Source: JBCBDX01 sp039815825
Lineage (GTDB): Bacteria > Pseudomonadota > Alphaproteobacteria > Rhizobiales > Rhizobiaceae
Assembly (NCBI GenBank): GCA_039815825.1
Contig: JBCBYO010000030.1
Location: forward strand, 1-36,471
DNA length: 36,471 bases
Direction of reading: 5' to 3'
In this document: positions 16,303 to 24,986 of the stretch, one piece after another
How positions within the stretch are numbered: position 1 is the stretch's first letter
Layout of the letters: every line of letters starts with the position of its first letter
Notes under the pieces: generated by a model
The model's database searches: none
What the model was told of the DNA's origin: nothing
Seen by the model: the letters and a program-made list of their open reading frames with translations, nothing else
Program-made: the position numbers and the translations under genes

Positions 16303-16976
16303 GCCTTGGGCCTGCGCCGCTTGGTGAACTTCATTTTGTGGGCGGCCAAGTCTTCCGGTTCCGCCGTCCAGGCATAGGCCAACAAGACAGGTTCGGTGGA
16401 TGGCGTGCGTATCGTATGCGTTGTGCCGGGCGCGTTAAAAATCAGCGAAGGTGCCCGGAAAACACCAATGTCATTTTGGGAGCAGGCACCGCTTAGAACA
16501 ATGTAGCTCTCCATAATGCCTTCATGCTTGTGCGATGGGTAAACGCATTTGGGCGCAAAGAGTACAAAGCCGAGTGCGAGATCGTCGGCCTGGATTAGCC
16601 CAGCGGGGCCAACAATGTCCGCATAGCCGTATTTCTGTGCCAAAGTTGCAGGCAATTTCTCATAGCCATATTGCCACATGAAACGGTCAGCGACTTTCGT
16701 TACAGCGCGCACGAAGCTCTCAGCGGTATCCTGTTCACCGTTATCCAGCGCGCGGGCCAGATGTGCGTTTACCGGTACTCGCGAAGGTACGGTGTATTGG
16801 ATCTGCGGATCCAGCTTGATCAGCTTGCTGATGCGATCGCGGACCCGCCTCATATGCGCCCGTATGGCTACACTGCCTCCGTTGGAGGCATAGCGGTAGG
16901 CCAAATCAAACTCGCGCAGCAGGTAATAGATATCGGCGTCTTGAGACAGCTTTGGCATGTTCGGTTGGGTTGTCAT
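16299..16976 (-). CDS. dddL: Cupin-type DMSP lyase, DddL-like
   Basis: I read this as a DddL-type enzyme cleaving DMSP to dimethyl sulfide and acrylate with a bound divalent metal. The 225 residues have a helical N-terminal half (YYLLREFDLAYRYASNGGS, IRAHMRRVRD) and a C-terminal cupin. Cupin motif 1 is H149-K-H151-x4-E156-x-Y158 followed by VLSG. Motif 2 is NAPGTTH187. These supply the three His/Glu metal ligands plus the tyrosine thought to act as catalytic base. WQYGYEKLP, LGFVLFAP and LLAYAWT also match my memory of DddL. Other cupin lyases (DddQ, DddW, DddK) share the motif, but the N-terminal half fits DddL best. No clear ribosome site precedes ATG 16976. Its 3' end meets ligA; a divergent glycosyltransferase gene lies upstream. 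Confidence 0.85.
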   Translation of the reverse strand: MTTQPNMPKLSQDADIYYLLREFDLAYRYASNGGSVAIRAHMRRVRDRISKLIKLDPQIQYTVPSRVPVNAHLARALDNGEQDTAESFVRAVTKVADRFMWQYGYEKLPATLAQKYGYADIVGPAGLIQADDLALGFVLFAPKCVYPSHKHEGIMESYIVLSGACSQNDIGVFRAPSLIFNAPGTTHTIRTPSTEPVLLAYAWTAEPEDLAAHKMKFTKRRRPKA

Positions 16977-17142
16977 TTGCGCGACCTAGGGCATTGGTAA
17001 GGCAATGTCTTGTTCATACCAGAAAAAAGGATGCGAAAATGCTCGACGATCGGGTGACGTTAGGTCAGAGCAACAGCAAGTTGAATCTTTGGGGTCTTTG
17101 ATAGATACCTAAAGCCGAACAGTGATGCTTGGGGGCAATTAG

Positions 17143-18783
17143 GTGGCGGGCATTTCTCACAAAAAGCCGGTGATCGAAAGCGTCGCCTTGTGCATTATCC
17201 GCAATGAGCAGGATATCATTGAGCCCTTTTTGCGGCATACCGCCAACCTGGTTGATCTAATTTTTGTAGTCGACAATTGTTCAACCGATTCATCGCGTGA
17301 GATCATTTCAAAATGCTCTCGCGAATTGGGCAATATCGTTGCAACTGACTTACCAGATGACGGTTTCAATCAATCAGAAACAATGACCAGGGCTCTGCAA
17401 CATGTTCAATCAATAGCCCTTGCTGACTTCGTTTTATTTCTAGACGCTGACGAATTTGTTTCTGCCAGTAGCAAGCAAGAACTACGGACAGTTTTGCGGC
17501 GGCTTTCCCCCATGACTATTGGCTTAATGCCGTGGGCGACCTACGTGCCTGACCCGACACTGTCAGAAGCTGATTATCCCGACCCGCTTGATCGGCTGAC
17601 GATGCGCCGCGAGAAGGAATCGCCGCAGTTTTATAAAGCTGTTTTGCGCATGGCAGGTGGGTTCGACCCTGGCCTTAAAATCTCAATGGGCAACCATTTC
17701 ATCCTTGATGGCAAAGGGCTCGTCCTACCTTCTCAAGTTTTGGATGATCTTGAATTAATTCATTTTCCCTTGCGCTCAGTTGATCAATTGTTGGCGAAAG
17801 GGGTTATCGCGTGGGAGGCTAATAAGCGCCGCACTACGTATAAAGCAGGTTCAAGTGAGTGCTACCAATGGAAGCGGCTACATGACATTGCGCAACGCAA
17901 CCAACGCCCATCCGCTGAGTTGCTGTTTCAAGAAGCTTTAAACTACGCGCAAGATGCCGGGTTTGAAGGAACTGCCACAGCGCGTGGGCACGGTATCAGT
18001 ATTAAGCGAAGATTCTCTGACGGCGGATACGCGCGCGCGGAAGAATTGATCGAACAATCCAAAAAACCCACGTCAAAAATGATACCGCCCTTGTCCCTTC
18101 CCGAAAAGTCGAAATGGCCAGGTGGAAAGCGCGCAGCCTCTGAAGCACTTTCAACCGATTGGTTCCGAAACGAAGAATATTTGGATGAACCCCCGATCCG
18201 ATTTTTGGTCGAAAGGTACTCCCTCGGATCCGTACTCGACCTGGGTTGTGGCATTGGATTGTATCCTGCCCTTTACGCTCACTTAGGTGTTGAGGATGTG
18301 CTGGGTGTGGATCGCGTTGAACAGGAAGCGACAATTCTTGAGGCTGAGCGATATGTGAGAGCCGACTTTCAGCGCCCATTTGACGTCCAACGTAAATTTG
18401 ACCTCGTTACCTGCCTAGGCGTTGTTCAAAACATTGATCGACGCGGGGCAGATATACTTTTCGACAACATCGCCCGTCACGCAAAAGGCCAGATACTGTT
18501 TGCGATGTCTGAGGTCGGCGATCAAGGTAGCAGGCACACCAAACGGGGGAACATACCGGAAGTTCTTCGCCATTGGGCTGTACGAGGATGGCAACCCGAC
18601 CTAGCGGCAAGCCTTGGAATACGTGCATTATCTGCAGTGCCATGGTTTCGCCGAAACGCTGTTTTGTTGAAGAACACCGGTGAGACGGGCATGACTGACG
18701 AAGCAGAGACTTTGGGATCAATCGATGATCTTGATGATGACTGGATTGGCCAGCCATCCCGCCATCGATCCGTTGCGTTTTAA
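17143..18783 (+). CDS. Fused GT2-type glycosyltransferase and SAM-dependent methyltransferase
   Basis: Two catalytic domains lie in one 546-residue chain. Residues ~10-290 are a GT-A glycosyltransferase: ALCIIRNEQDIIEPFLRH, VVDNCSTDSS and the metal-binding FLDADEFV (D101-A-D-E). This resembles 'glycosyl transferase family 2' proteins acting on cell-surface sugars. Residues ~335-500 are a class I methyltransferase with LDLGCGIG (365-372), the ribose-binding acidic D390 (LGVD) and FDLVTCLGVVQNI. A glycosyltransferase that also methylates could build and cap a surface glycan. Sugar, acceptor and methyl site are unknown. GTG at 17143 has GGGGG 8 bases upstream. By eye the base composition is more AT-rich than the flanking core genes, so horizontal acquisition is possible. 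It diverges from dddL. Confidence 0.8.
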   Translation: MAGISHKKPVIESVALCIIRNEQDIIEPFLRHTANLVDLIFVVDNCSTDSSREIISKCSRELGNIVATDLPDDGFNQSETMTRALQHVQSIALADFVLFLDADEFVSASSKQELRTVLRRLSPMTIGLMPWATYVPDPTLSEADYPDPLDRLTMRREKESPQFYKAVLRMAGGFDPGLKISMGNHFILDGKGLVLPSQVLDDLELIHFPLRSVDQLLAKGVIAWEANKRRTTYKAGSSECYQWKRLHDIAQRNQRPSAELLFQEALNYAQDAGFEGTATARGHGISIKRRFSDGGYARAEELIEQSKKPTSKMIPPLSLPEKSKWPGGKRAASEALSTDWFRNEEYLDEPPIRFLVERYSLGSVLDLGCGIGLYPALYAHLGVEDVLGVDRVEQEATILEAERYVRADFQRPFDVQRKFDLVTCLGVVQNIDRRGADILFDNIARHAKGQILFAMSEVGDQGSRHTKRGNIPEVLRHWAVRGWQPDLAASLGIRALSAVPWFRRNAVLLKNTGETGMTDEAETLGSIDDLDDDWIGQPSRHRSVAF

Positions 18784-18856
18784 AGCCAAATTTGATTGTG
18801 CCGTAGTTTCCAAGCGGTACCGAAGCTGTTGTTCAAGGTCCTCCATCTTTTGGTGA

Positions 18857-18886
18857 CAGGGGCCGCCCCTGCAATGCCCAGCATTG
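18857..18886. other. Two tandem hairpins downstream of the fusion gene
   Basis: CAGGGG-CCG-CCCCTG (18857-18871) and CAATGC-CCA-GCATTG (18872-18886) are perfect 6-base-pair stems with 3-base loops, placed directly end to end. They lie 74 bases after the fusion gene stop and 118 bases before azlC. No T-tract follows, so termination would not be classic. The remainder of 18784-19003 shows no convincing gene. Confidence 0.45.
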
Positions 18887-19003
18887 TTAGATTTCAGGTC
18901 GACGCGAATAATTCGCCCTTCAAAAATCATGATCAACAGATCAGCTCTTTTGGCGTGACAGTTTTCCAACCTCCCGCTAGCAGGACTTTGGAGGTTTTGA
19001 ACC

Positions 19004-19708
19004 ATGGCACAGCGTCGGTCGGAGTTTGTTGAAGGCATGTTAAGCGCTGGGGCGCCGATACTAGCGGCGGCACCCTTCGGGGCTCTTTTTGGTGCGCTCG
19101 CGGTTGAAAACGGCATGACCGTTTTTGAAGCCTCCTTGATGAGCGCCATTGTGTTCGCTGGCGCCAGTCAGATGGTCGGCATCGATTTGTTTGGTGCGCA
19201 GATTGCGCCGTGGCTCATCGTTTTCTCGATCTTTGCCGTGAATTTTCGTCATGTGCTCTATTCGGCGGTGACCGGTCGGCGCATGGCCGGTTTCAAGCCG
19301 TGGCAGCGCTATGTGAGCTTTTATTTTCTGGTCGATCCGCATTTCGCGGAATGCGAAAAGCGCGCTGAAAGCGGCAAGCCGATCACATTCGCCTGGTTTA
19401 TTGGCGGCGGCTTGGCTTGGTGGTCGCTTTGGATTTTCGTTACCTTTCTCGGCGCCTTATTTGGCGGCTTGATCGAAAATCCGGAGCAGTTTGGCGTGGA
19501 CATGCTGCTGCCGATCTACTTTCTGTCGCTCGTTTTGGCGTTTCGAAAGCGGGCCAACTGGCTGCCCGTTGTTGCGGTTAGCGGCATAGTGTCGGTCCTT
19601 GCCTTCCACTTCATCGGTTCGCCTTGGCACGTGTCGCTTGGCGGCTTGAGCGGTGTCCTTGTAGCGGCGATGCTCGGTCTGCCAAAAGACCACCGGATGG
19701 TGGTTTGA
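19004..19708 (+). CDS. azlC: AzlC-family branched-chain amino acid exporter, large subunit
   Basis: AzlC with its small partner AzlD exports branched-chain amino acids or analogues across the inner membrane. The 234 residues contain several hydrophobic helices, a conserved start (AGAPILAAAPFGALFGALA), the AGASQMVGIDLFGA segment and VNFRHVLYS, all typical of the family. A GGAGG site precedes ATG 19004 by about 10 bases. azlD begins one base after its stop, so the two form an operon. The true substrate cannot be told from sequence. Confidence 0.88.
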   Translation: MAQRRSEFVEGMLSAGAPILAAAPFGALFGALAVENGMTVFEASLMSAIVFAGASQMVGIDLFGAQIAPWLIVFSIFAVNFRHVLYSAVTGRRMAGFKPWQRYVSFYFLVDPHFAECEKRAESGKPITFAWFIGGGLAWWSLWIFVTFLGALFGGLIENPEQFGVDMLLPIYFLSLVLAFRKRANWLPVVAVSGIVSVLAFHFIGSPWHVSLGGLSGVLVAAMLGLPKDHRMVV

Positions 19709-19709
19709 T

Positions 19710-20006
19710 ATGACGGTGACGGTTTGGATCATCATCGGCGCGGCTGTCGCCACCTATATCACGCGGGCCGCAGGGCATATTGTCCTGTCGCGCTTTTCCG
19801 CTATTCCACCGCGTGTCGAAGCTGCACTCAACGCTGTCCCTGCAGCCGTTCTGACGACAATCGTCGTACCGTCGCTTGCCTTCGGCTCCATGGCCGACCG
19901 GGCGGCTTTGGTTGTGGCCGGTGTTGCCGCGCTTTACCTGCCGCCTCTTGGTATGTTTGCGGTTGGCTGGCTGGCCGTGTTGGGTTTTCGCGCTCTACTT
20001 GGGTGA
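19710..20006 (+). CDS. azlD: AzlD-family transporter small subunit
   Basis: This 98-residue membrane protein has about three to four hydrophobic segments and an early ATYITRAAGHIV stretch, as in AzlD/YgaH small subunits. AzlD pairs with AzlC for amino-acid export. It begins one base after azlC. It ends immediately next to the stop codon of the convergent aminopeptidase gene, with no intergenic base between them, so any terminator must lie inside coding sequence. Confidence 0.85.
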   Translation: MTVTVWIIIGAAVATYITRAAGHIVLSRFSAIPPRVEAALNAVPAAVLTTIVVPSLAFGSMADRAALVVAGVAALYLPPLGMFAVGWLAVLGFRALLG

Positions 20007-21832
20007 TCAAATCCGGGCGGTGGCCTGATCTAACCAAAGGCGATCGGCTTGGTCTGCGAGCAATGGCGAAAGTACCCGTCTCACCTTCGCGTGATAGCGG
20101 TTGAGCCAACGTCGCTCCTCAGCTGAGAGCAGCTTACGGTCCACGAGGCGACGATCGATGGGGCAAAGAGTCAAGGTCTCAAATGAATGAACGGCAATCT
20201 CGCCATCGCGCGGTATCTTTGGCGGTTTAACATAGATGAGGTTTTCAATGCGAATGCCGTGGCTACCGGTTTTGTAATAGCCCGGCTCATTGGACACAAT
20301 CATTCCCGTTTCGAGGGGCGTTGTACCGCGCTTTGAAATTGACTGCGGACCCTCGTGAACAGCCAAATAAGAACCGATGCCGTGTCCGGTGCCATGGCCG
20401 TAATCGAGCCCGTGCTCCCACAACGCGCGCCGTGCTAGCGGGTCTAAGTCTGATCCACGGGTGCCGGCTGGAAATTTGGCCAAGCTGACGGCGATCATGC
20501 CTTTTAGGACAAGCGTGAAATGTTTCCGGTGCTCTTGTGTTGGCTCGCCAAGTGGAACAACCCGCGTGATATCGGTGGTGCCGTCTTCGTATTGCGCCCC
20601 TGAATCGACCAAAAACAAATCGCCTGGCTGCGTCTGGCGGTTGCTTTCTTCGGTGACGCGATAATGAACGATCGCACCATTGGGCCCGGACCCGCTGATG
20701 GTATCGAACGAGATGTCGCGCAACGGTGTGCCGAGACGGTCACCGGTTTGTGCACGGTATTTTTCTAGCTTCTTTGCGATGCTGATTTCATCCAGTGTGG
20801 CGGGATCCTGCGCATCGAGCCATGCAAGAAAGGTCACCATGGCTGCGCCGTCTCGCTCGTGCGCGCGCGCTGATCCCTTTAACTCGACCCGATTTTTGCG
20901 CGCGCGGGGCAGGGCGCATGGATCCGGGGCTTTCATCAGGGAAGCATTGCCCGCCTCAAGCTTGCTAAAAACCGCGTGCGCAGCGCGTACCGGATCGACC
21001 ATGATCACTTTTGCCCTATCGCCCAAAGCCTCAAGGGCCGAAGCGAAATCATCATAGGGATGCAAATCGGCGAGCTGGGTCAAGTAAGCGTGCGTTTCGA
21101 TGTTCGTTTGCGTGGTATCGATAAATAGTTGCGCCAAGCCACGCGCTGGCACGATGGTCCATGCCAGCACCAGTGGTGTGTGGGCGATCTGATCACCACG
21201 GATGTTGAAGAGCCAGCTGGCCGATGTGGGATCGGTCAAGATGACAGCATCGACCTTTTTGGCTCGAAGGTCCTTTTGCAGATCGCGTTGCGTTTAGCCG
21301 TAAGCCCTGCCCGTTCTTTTGGTTGGATGCTGATCGTGCCCGAGGGTAGAGCAGGTTGATTTCCCCAGATCTGATCGATGGGATTGGTCTGAAGTGTGAC
21401 GGGGCTTATCGCCAGCTGATCTGCCAGCGTCTTTAGCCGCATGATCTCGTTTTCGGTGTGCATCCAAGGATCGAACGCTAGCTTGTCACCCTCGGACAGG
21501 TTTTGGCTGATCCACCCGGATACACCAAGCCCAACAAGATCATCGATTGCAAATGTAGCGTCGTCGGCCTGATCGCGTGCCTGTAATGTATAACGGCCGT
21601 CAACGAGGATAACTGCTTTGTCCTGCGTAACCACACACGCCCCGGCGGATCCGGTAAAGCCAGTCAACCAAGCAAGGCGTTCGTCGCGCTCCGGCAAATA
21701 TTCATTTTGGTGCGGATCGCTATGGGGAACAATGAACGCGTCAATCTGGGCTTCGTGCATAAACGCACGCAGCTGAGCCACCCGGTCCGGCCCTTTTGTC
21801 CCATCGCTTTTGACCTCGAATGATTGAAACAT
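20007..21832 (-). pseudogene. pepP: Aminopeptidase P (Xaa-Pro aminopeptidase), interrupted by a frameshift
   Basis: Two frames together encode one M24B aminopeptidase P of about 608 residues. The N-terminal part runs from ATG 21832 (AAGGGA upstream) and carries creatinase-like segments (DAFIVPHSDPHQNEYLPE, RLAWLTGFTGSAG, VDGRYTLQA). Its frame stops at 21236. The C-terminal part, in another frame, stops at 20007. It keeps the dimetal site: FLVDSGAQYEDGTTDITR (two Asp), GHGTGHGIG (His), SNEPGYY and IRIENL (two Glu). A one-base change between 21239 and 21296 would join them. The best fit is loss of one base in the TTT at 21293-21295. This restores KTQRDLQKDLRAKKVDA. Causes include a real mutation or a sequencing error; programmed slippage is less likely. 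The gene is convergent with azlD. Confidence 0.85.
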
Positions 21833-21975
21833 CGGTTTTCCCTTCACATACCGGCATGCTTTCGCACCCGTTGGTGTGCCATGCAACGCTGCATGGCTGA
21901 TTTGTTACTTTAGGCGTAGCCGAAGGACGCTGGGAGCGCCATGTTCACATCACCGCAAATCGATTGGAGCCCGTG

Positions 21976-22149
21976 ATGGCAAACCACAAAAACATGTTCC
22001 GTAGCATTTTGGATGCCATGGTAGAGAGCCGCGCCCGCGAAGCGTCAAAATATGTCAACGGTGCTTTGTTGATGCTTGATGATGAGAGCCTGCATGCGCG
22101 CGGTTTGAGCCGCGCTGAGCTGCTCAAAGGCCGCCAACCTTTCGGCTGA
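21976..22149 (+). CDS. Small DUF1127-like protein, 57 residues
   Basis: A 57-residue basic protein begins MANHKNMFRSILDAMV. Its tail, LDDESLHARGLSRAELL, resembles the 'D-x-x-L-x-x-x-G-L-S-R-x-x-L' end of DUF1127 small proteins, which are common in alphaproteobacteria and linked in some species to RNA or phosphate metabolism. The assignment is tentative because the usual arginine-rich front is weak. ATG 21976 is chosen because GGAG stands six bases upstream. It diverges from the aminopeptidase gene and converges on prmA with a 9-base gap. Confidence 0.65.
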   Translation: MANHKNMFRSILDAMVESRAREASKYVNGALLMLDDESLHARGLSRAELLKGRQPFG

Positions 22150-22157
22150 GCGTAATC

Positions 22158-22185
22158 GTCACCCTGCCCGCAAGTGCAGGGTGAC
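22158..22185. other. Long hairpin at the prmA 3' end
   Basis: GTCACCCTGC (22158-22167) and GCAGGGTGAC (22176-22185) form a perfect 10-base-pair stem with an 8-base loop. It lies between the convergent small gene and prmA and includes the prmA stop codon and last codons. It has no T-tract on either side. It may protect 3' ends or weakly terminate transcription in both directions. Confidence 0.5.
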
Positions 22186-23046
22186 CCAGCCTTCGCGCCA
22201 GATTGTCTTTTGATGGTAAAGGCCTTGCTGGCGAAACGCGGCCAATACTTTGTAGCGTTGCTCCGTCAAAATGCCTGACAGTATGACATCGCCATCAAGT
22301 TCCAAATTCGCCGCGAACTGAGGTGCTAATTTCATGAGCGGTTTTGCCAAGATGTTGGCAATGATCATGGGGTAGGGTGCTTTTTCTGCAACCACCTTGT
22401 TGGCAAGACCACTGGCGGTCTCACAATGAACGAGGCCGCTGACGCCGTTCAGAGATGCGTTTTGTTTCGCAACTTTGGTGGCGACCGGATCAATGTCAGT
22501 CGCAACAACCGGCACCTTCCATCTCTTTGCGGCTGCGATGGCCAGCACGGCGCTCCCCGTCCCAACATCCAACATCAGATCAGGAATGCGACGGTTGAAA
22601 AGCCACGCCATCATATCCAGACATCCAGCTGTTGTGCCGTGGTGCCCGGTGCCAAAAGCCTGGCCTGCCTCGATTTCAATGCCAATATCGGTGCTACGAA
22701 CCAACGAACGGTCATGGCTGCCGTGTACGACAAACCTGTCCACCCGAACCGGCCTAAGGCCTTCCAGCGACTTGGCGACCCAATCTTCATCGGGAAGCGT
22801 TTCATTGGTTATTTCCGTTTTGATGCCGAGGTCTACAGCGACCGTTGAAATACGATCTGCGATGGCCGTTGTATCGTCGGCGTCTACATAAACCGAGACT
22901 TCGAAAACACCTGAATCTTCAAACGTCTCGAAGACGGAAACCGCATAGCCGTCATCTTCAAGCGCGGCATCGAGCGCATTAAAAAGTGCATGCGCCTCCG
23001 GTTTTGGCAATTGTGCATAGAGGCGGTGTTGTTGCGGATCGGTCAA
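22159..23046 (-). CDS. prmA: Ribosomal protein L11 methyltransferase
   Basis: PrmA trimethylates lysines and the N-terminus of ribosomal protein L11 using SAM. The 295 residues show the N-terminal L11-recognition domain (RLYAQLPKPEAHALF) and the methyltransferase domain with IEIEAGQAFGTGHHGTT, motif I LDVGTGSAVLAIAA, acidic DIDP and IIANILAKPL. The start appears to be TTG at 23046, giving a normal N-terminus. No better in-frame start was seen and the ribosome site is weak. It begins 17 bases after the antiporter gene stops, so it is likely co-transcribed with it. Confidence 0.93.
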   Translation of the reverse strand: MTDPQQHRLYAQLPKPEAHALFNALDAALEDDGYAVSVFETFEDSGVFEVSVYVDADDTTAIADRISTVAVDLGIKTEITNETLPDEDWVAKSLEGLRPVRVDRFVVHGSHDRSLVRSTDIGIEIEAGQAFGTGHHGTTAGCLDMMAWLFNRRIPDLMLDVGTGSAVLAIAAAKRWKVPVVATDIDPVATKVAKQNASLNGVSGLVHCETASGLANKVVAEKAPYPMIIANILAKPLMKLAPQFAANLELDGDVILSGILTEQRYKVLAAFRQQGLYHQKTIWREGWVTLHLRAG

Positions 23047-23063
23047 AACAGGATTCTCTTGGT

Positions 23064-24914
23064 TCAGGCGACAGGTGTCGATCGCGCGGTAGCGGTATCA
23101 GGCTTTTGTTTCCCATTTTCCTGTTTGGCGGGCTTTGGCGGTGTGAACTGCAAGATAACGTCATTTGCCTGTGGTTTTGCACCGGCGCAATTGCTGGCAA
23201 AAACCAGCCTTCCGTCTGGTTTGCGCCACAAGATCATTCGCGAGCCATCCATCCGCGCTTCAGTGAATTGCTCATAAGTGTATTCGTCGGTTAGGCGCGT
23301 TGATTGGAATACCCAATTTTCACGGATGTGCGCTTTCAAATCGCGGAGCGTCATCCCTGGTTTAAACAGTTGAATACCACCCAATGTGAAGTTCAGTGAT
23401 TGGCGCGCGGTTTTCGTGCTGTCATCGCCTAATTGGTAGACGTTACCACGCCCGATCTCCGGGCCGAAATCGGTGCAGACCAGTGCGTTATAGGCATCAT
23501 TGTCAGTGGCCGCGATCAGCGTTGCATAACGGTTCAGGTCGAGGTGATGGTGAGCATGCTCTGAGAGAATTTCGCCATAGTGTACATGCAAGTTTGCCAG
23601 CCGAGCATCGGAAATATTGTTCCAGTTGGCATCCGATATGGACACCACAACATCCATGTCGGTCAGCTTTTTGGCGAAGGCTGTCGCCCAACGCGAACCA
23701 CCAACAATCAGTATCCCGGGTTTTTGTGTTGAACGCAGGCCAAGCGCGGCTGCCATTGGAAGCAATGTGAAGCCGTGCAGCAGTATTGAGCCCACCACGA
23801 CGGCAAAGGTGAAGGCGATCATTTTTGAGCCGTCGTCCACACCCATATCTGCGATGGCAGCCCCAAAAATGCCGGTGACAGCCACCGCGACGATGCCGCG
23901 AGGCGCAATCCAACCAACCAATAGGCGCTCCTGCCAGGTTAGCTCTGTGCCAATGGTTGCGATCGCGATTGCGATCGGGCGGACAATGAAGAGAAGGACC
24001 AAGACAAAGGCGATGGCTCGCCAATCAATGAGTGCGATGGTCTCCCAATCCAGCGCGGCGGTGAGCAAAATGAACAGGCCGGACACCAGCAGAACTGTCA
24101 CCGTTTCCTTGAAACGGCGCATTTCGGTCAGTGATGCGATGCGCGAATTGGCCATGGTGATGCCCATGATGGTCACAGTCAGAAGGCCTGATTCCTCCAA
24201 GAGCTCGTTGGAAATGGCAAAAAGGACCAAGACGACGGCAAATAAAATCGGCGCTTTTAGATAGTCGGGTATGTGGCCCCTGATGAACGCCCATATTAGA
24301 AATTTACCGGCGCCGTAGCCCGCTATGCCTGCAAAGAAGAAACCTGACGCGACCGACGCGAATACATTGGTGGCTGCATGCAGCCCGGAAAACACCAGAA
24401 ACAGCTCAAAGGCGATCACCGCCATCAGGGCGCCGAGGGCATCGTTGACGATTGCCTCCCACCGCAAGACCGATGCGGGGCGTGATTGGAGTTTGGCCGT
24501 GCGCAGGAGTGGCATGATTACGGTCGGGCCGGTGATAACAAATACAGCCCCGAGCGTGATGGCGACCGGCCAGGCAAGACCACCGACATAGTGTGCAGCC
24601 AACGCGCACCCGGCCCAAACCAGCGGGCCACCAACGAAGATAACCCGTCTTATCGCTTTTGATGTCTCGCGGATTTCCTGAAAATTGAGGGTCAAACCGC
24701 CTTCAAAAAGAATGATGGCGACCGCCAGGCCCACGACAGGTTTGTAGATGTCGCCGAAGTCGCGGACCGGGTCGATGAAGCCCGTCACGGGACCGGCGAG
24801 GAACCCAGCTGCCAACAAGAGGACTATAGCTGGCAGCCGAAATCGCCACGCCAACCACTGCGCAGCAATGCCTGCTCCGCCAATAAAGGCGAGCTTGATC
24901 GCAATTTGTTCCAA
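23064..24914 (-). CDS. CPA1-family cation/proton antiporter with C-terminal RCK domain
   Basis: This 616-residue inner-membrane protein has about twelve helices of the NhaP/CPA1 type. It includes LFEGGLTLN, the GAVFVITGPTVIMPLL helix and the ion-binding EAIVNDALGALMAV with its Asn-Asp pair. After residue ~400 a cytoplasmic RCK_N-like Rossmann domain begins (PGILIVGGSRWATAFAKKL). A further RCK_C-like part follows. Such proteins exchange Na+ or K+ for H+ and support pH and salt balance, fitting a marine cell. Which ion is carried is not readable here. The start is TTG at 24914 with GAAAGG about 9 bases upstream. Confidence 0.88.
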   Translation of the reverse strand: MEQIAIKLAFIGGAGIAAQWLAWRFRLPAIVLLLAAGFLAGPVTGFIDPVRDFGDIYKPVVGLAVAIILFEGGLTLNFQEIRETSKAIRRVIFVGGPLVWAGCALAAHYVGGLAWPVAITLGAVFVITGPTVIMPLLRTAKLQSRPASVLRWEAIVNDALGALMAVIAFELFLVFSGLHAATNVFASVASGFFFAGIAGYGAGKFLIWAFIRGHIPDYLKAPILFAVVLVLFAISNELLEESGLLTVTIMGITMANSRIASLTEMRRFKETVTVLLVSGLFILLTAALDWETIALIDWRAIAFVLVLLFIVRPIAIAIATIGTELTWQERLLVGWIAPRGIVAVAVTGIFGAAIADMGVDDGSKMIAFTFAVVVGSILLHGFTLLPMAAALGLRSTQKPGILIVGGSRWATAFAKKLTDMDVVVSISDANWNNISDARLANLHVHYGEILSEHAHHHLDLNRYATLIAATDNDAYNALVCTDFGPEIGRGNVYQLGDDSTKTARQSLNFTLGGIQLFKPGMTLRDLKAHIRENWVFQSTRLTDEYTYEQFTEARMDGSRMILWRKPDGRLVFASNCAGAKPQANDVILQFTPPKPAKQENGKQKPDTATARSTPVA

Positions 24915-24986
24915 TAAATTCGGCCTTTCGGTTATTGCCCCTCATCGAAATAGGCGCGTTCAGGGGTGCAAGGCAACCTCTTGGTT

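Noticed and set aside
16977..17142. Promoters in the dddL/glycosyltransferase divergent gap
   Set aside because: TTGAAT-17-GATACC and a CATTG...CAATG repeat can be picked out, but the matches are too poor to list as features.
18796..19032. 78-codon plus-strand open frame between the fusion gene and azlC
   Set aside because: It runs through the tandem hairpins and into azlC in another frame, has no ribosome site and shows no protein-like pattern.
21236..21296. Programmed -1 frameshift as the explanation for split pepP
   Set aside because: An A-run is present on the coding strand, but there is no classic X XXY YYZ heptamer in the needed register and PepP is not known to use recoding. Mutation or sequence error is simpler.
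23617..24264. 215-codon plus-strand open frame opposite the antiporter gene
   Set aside because: Its Ser/Thr/Met-rich composition is typical of the complement of membrane-protein codons. No start signal is present.
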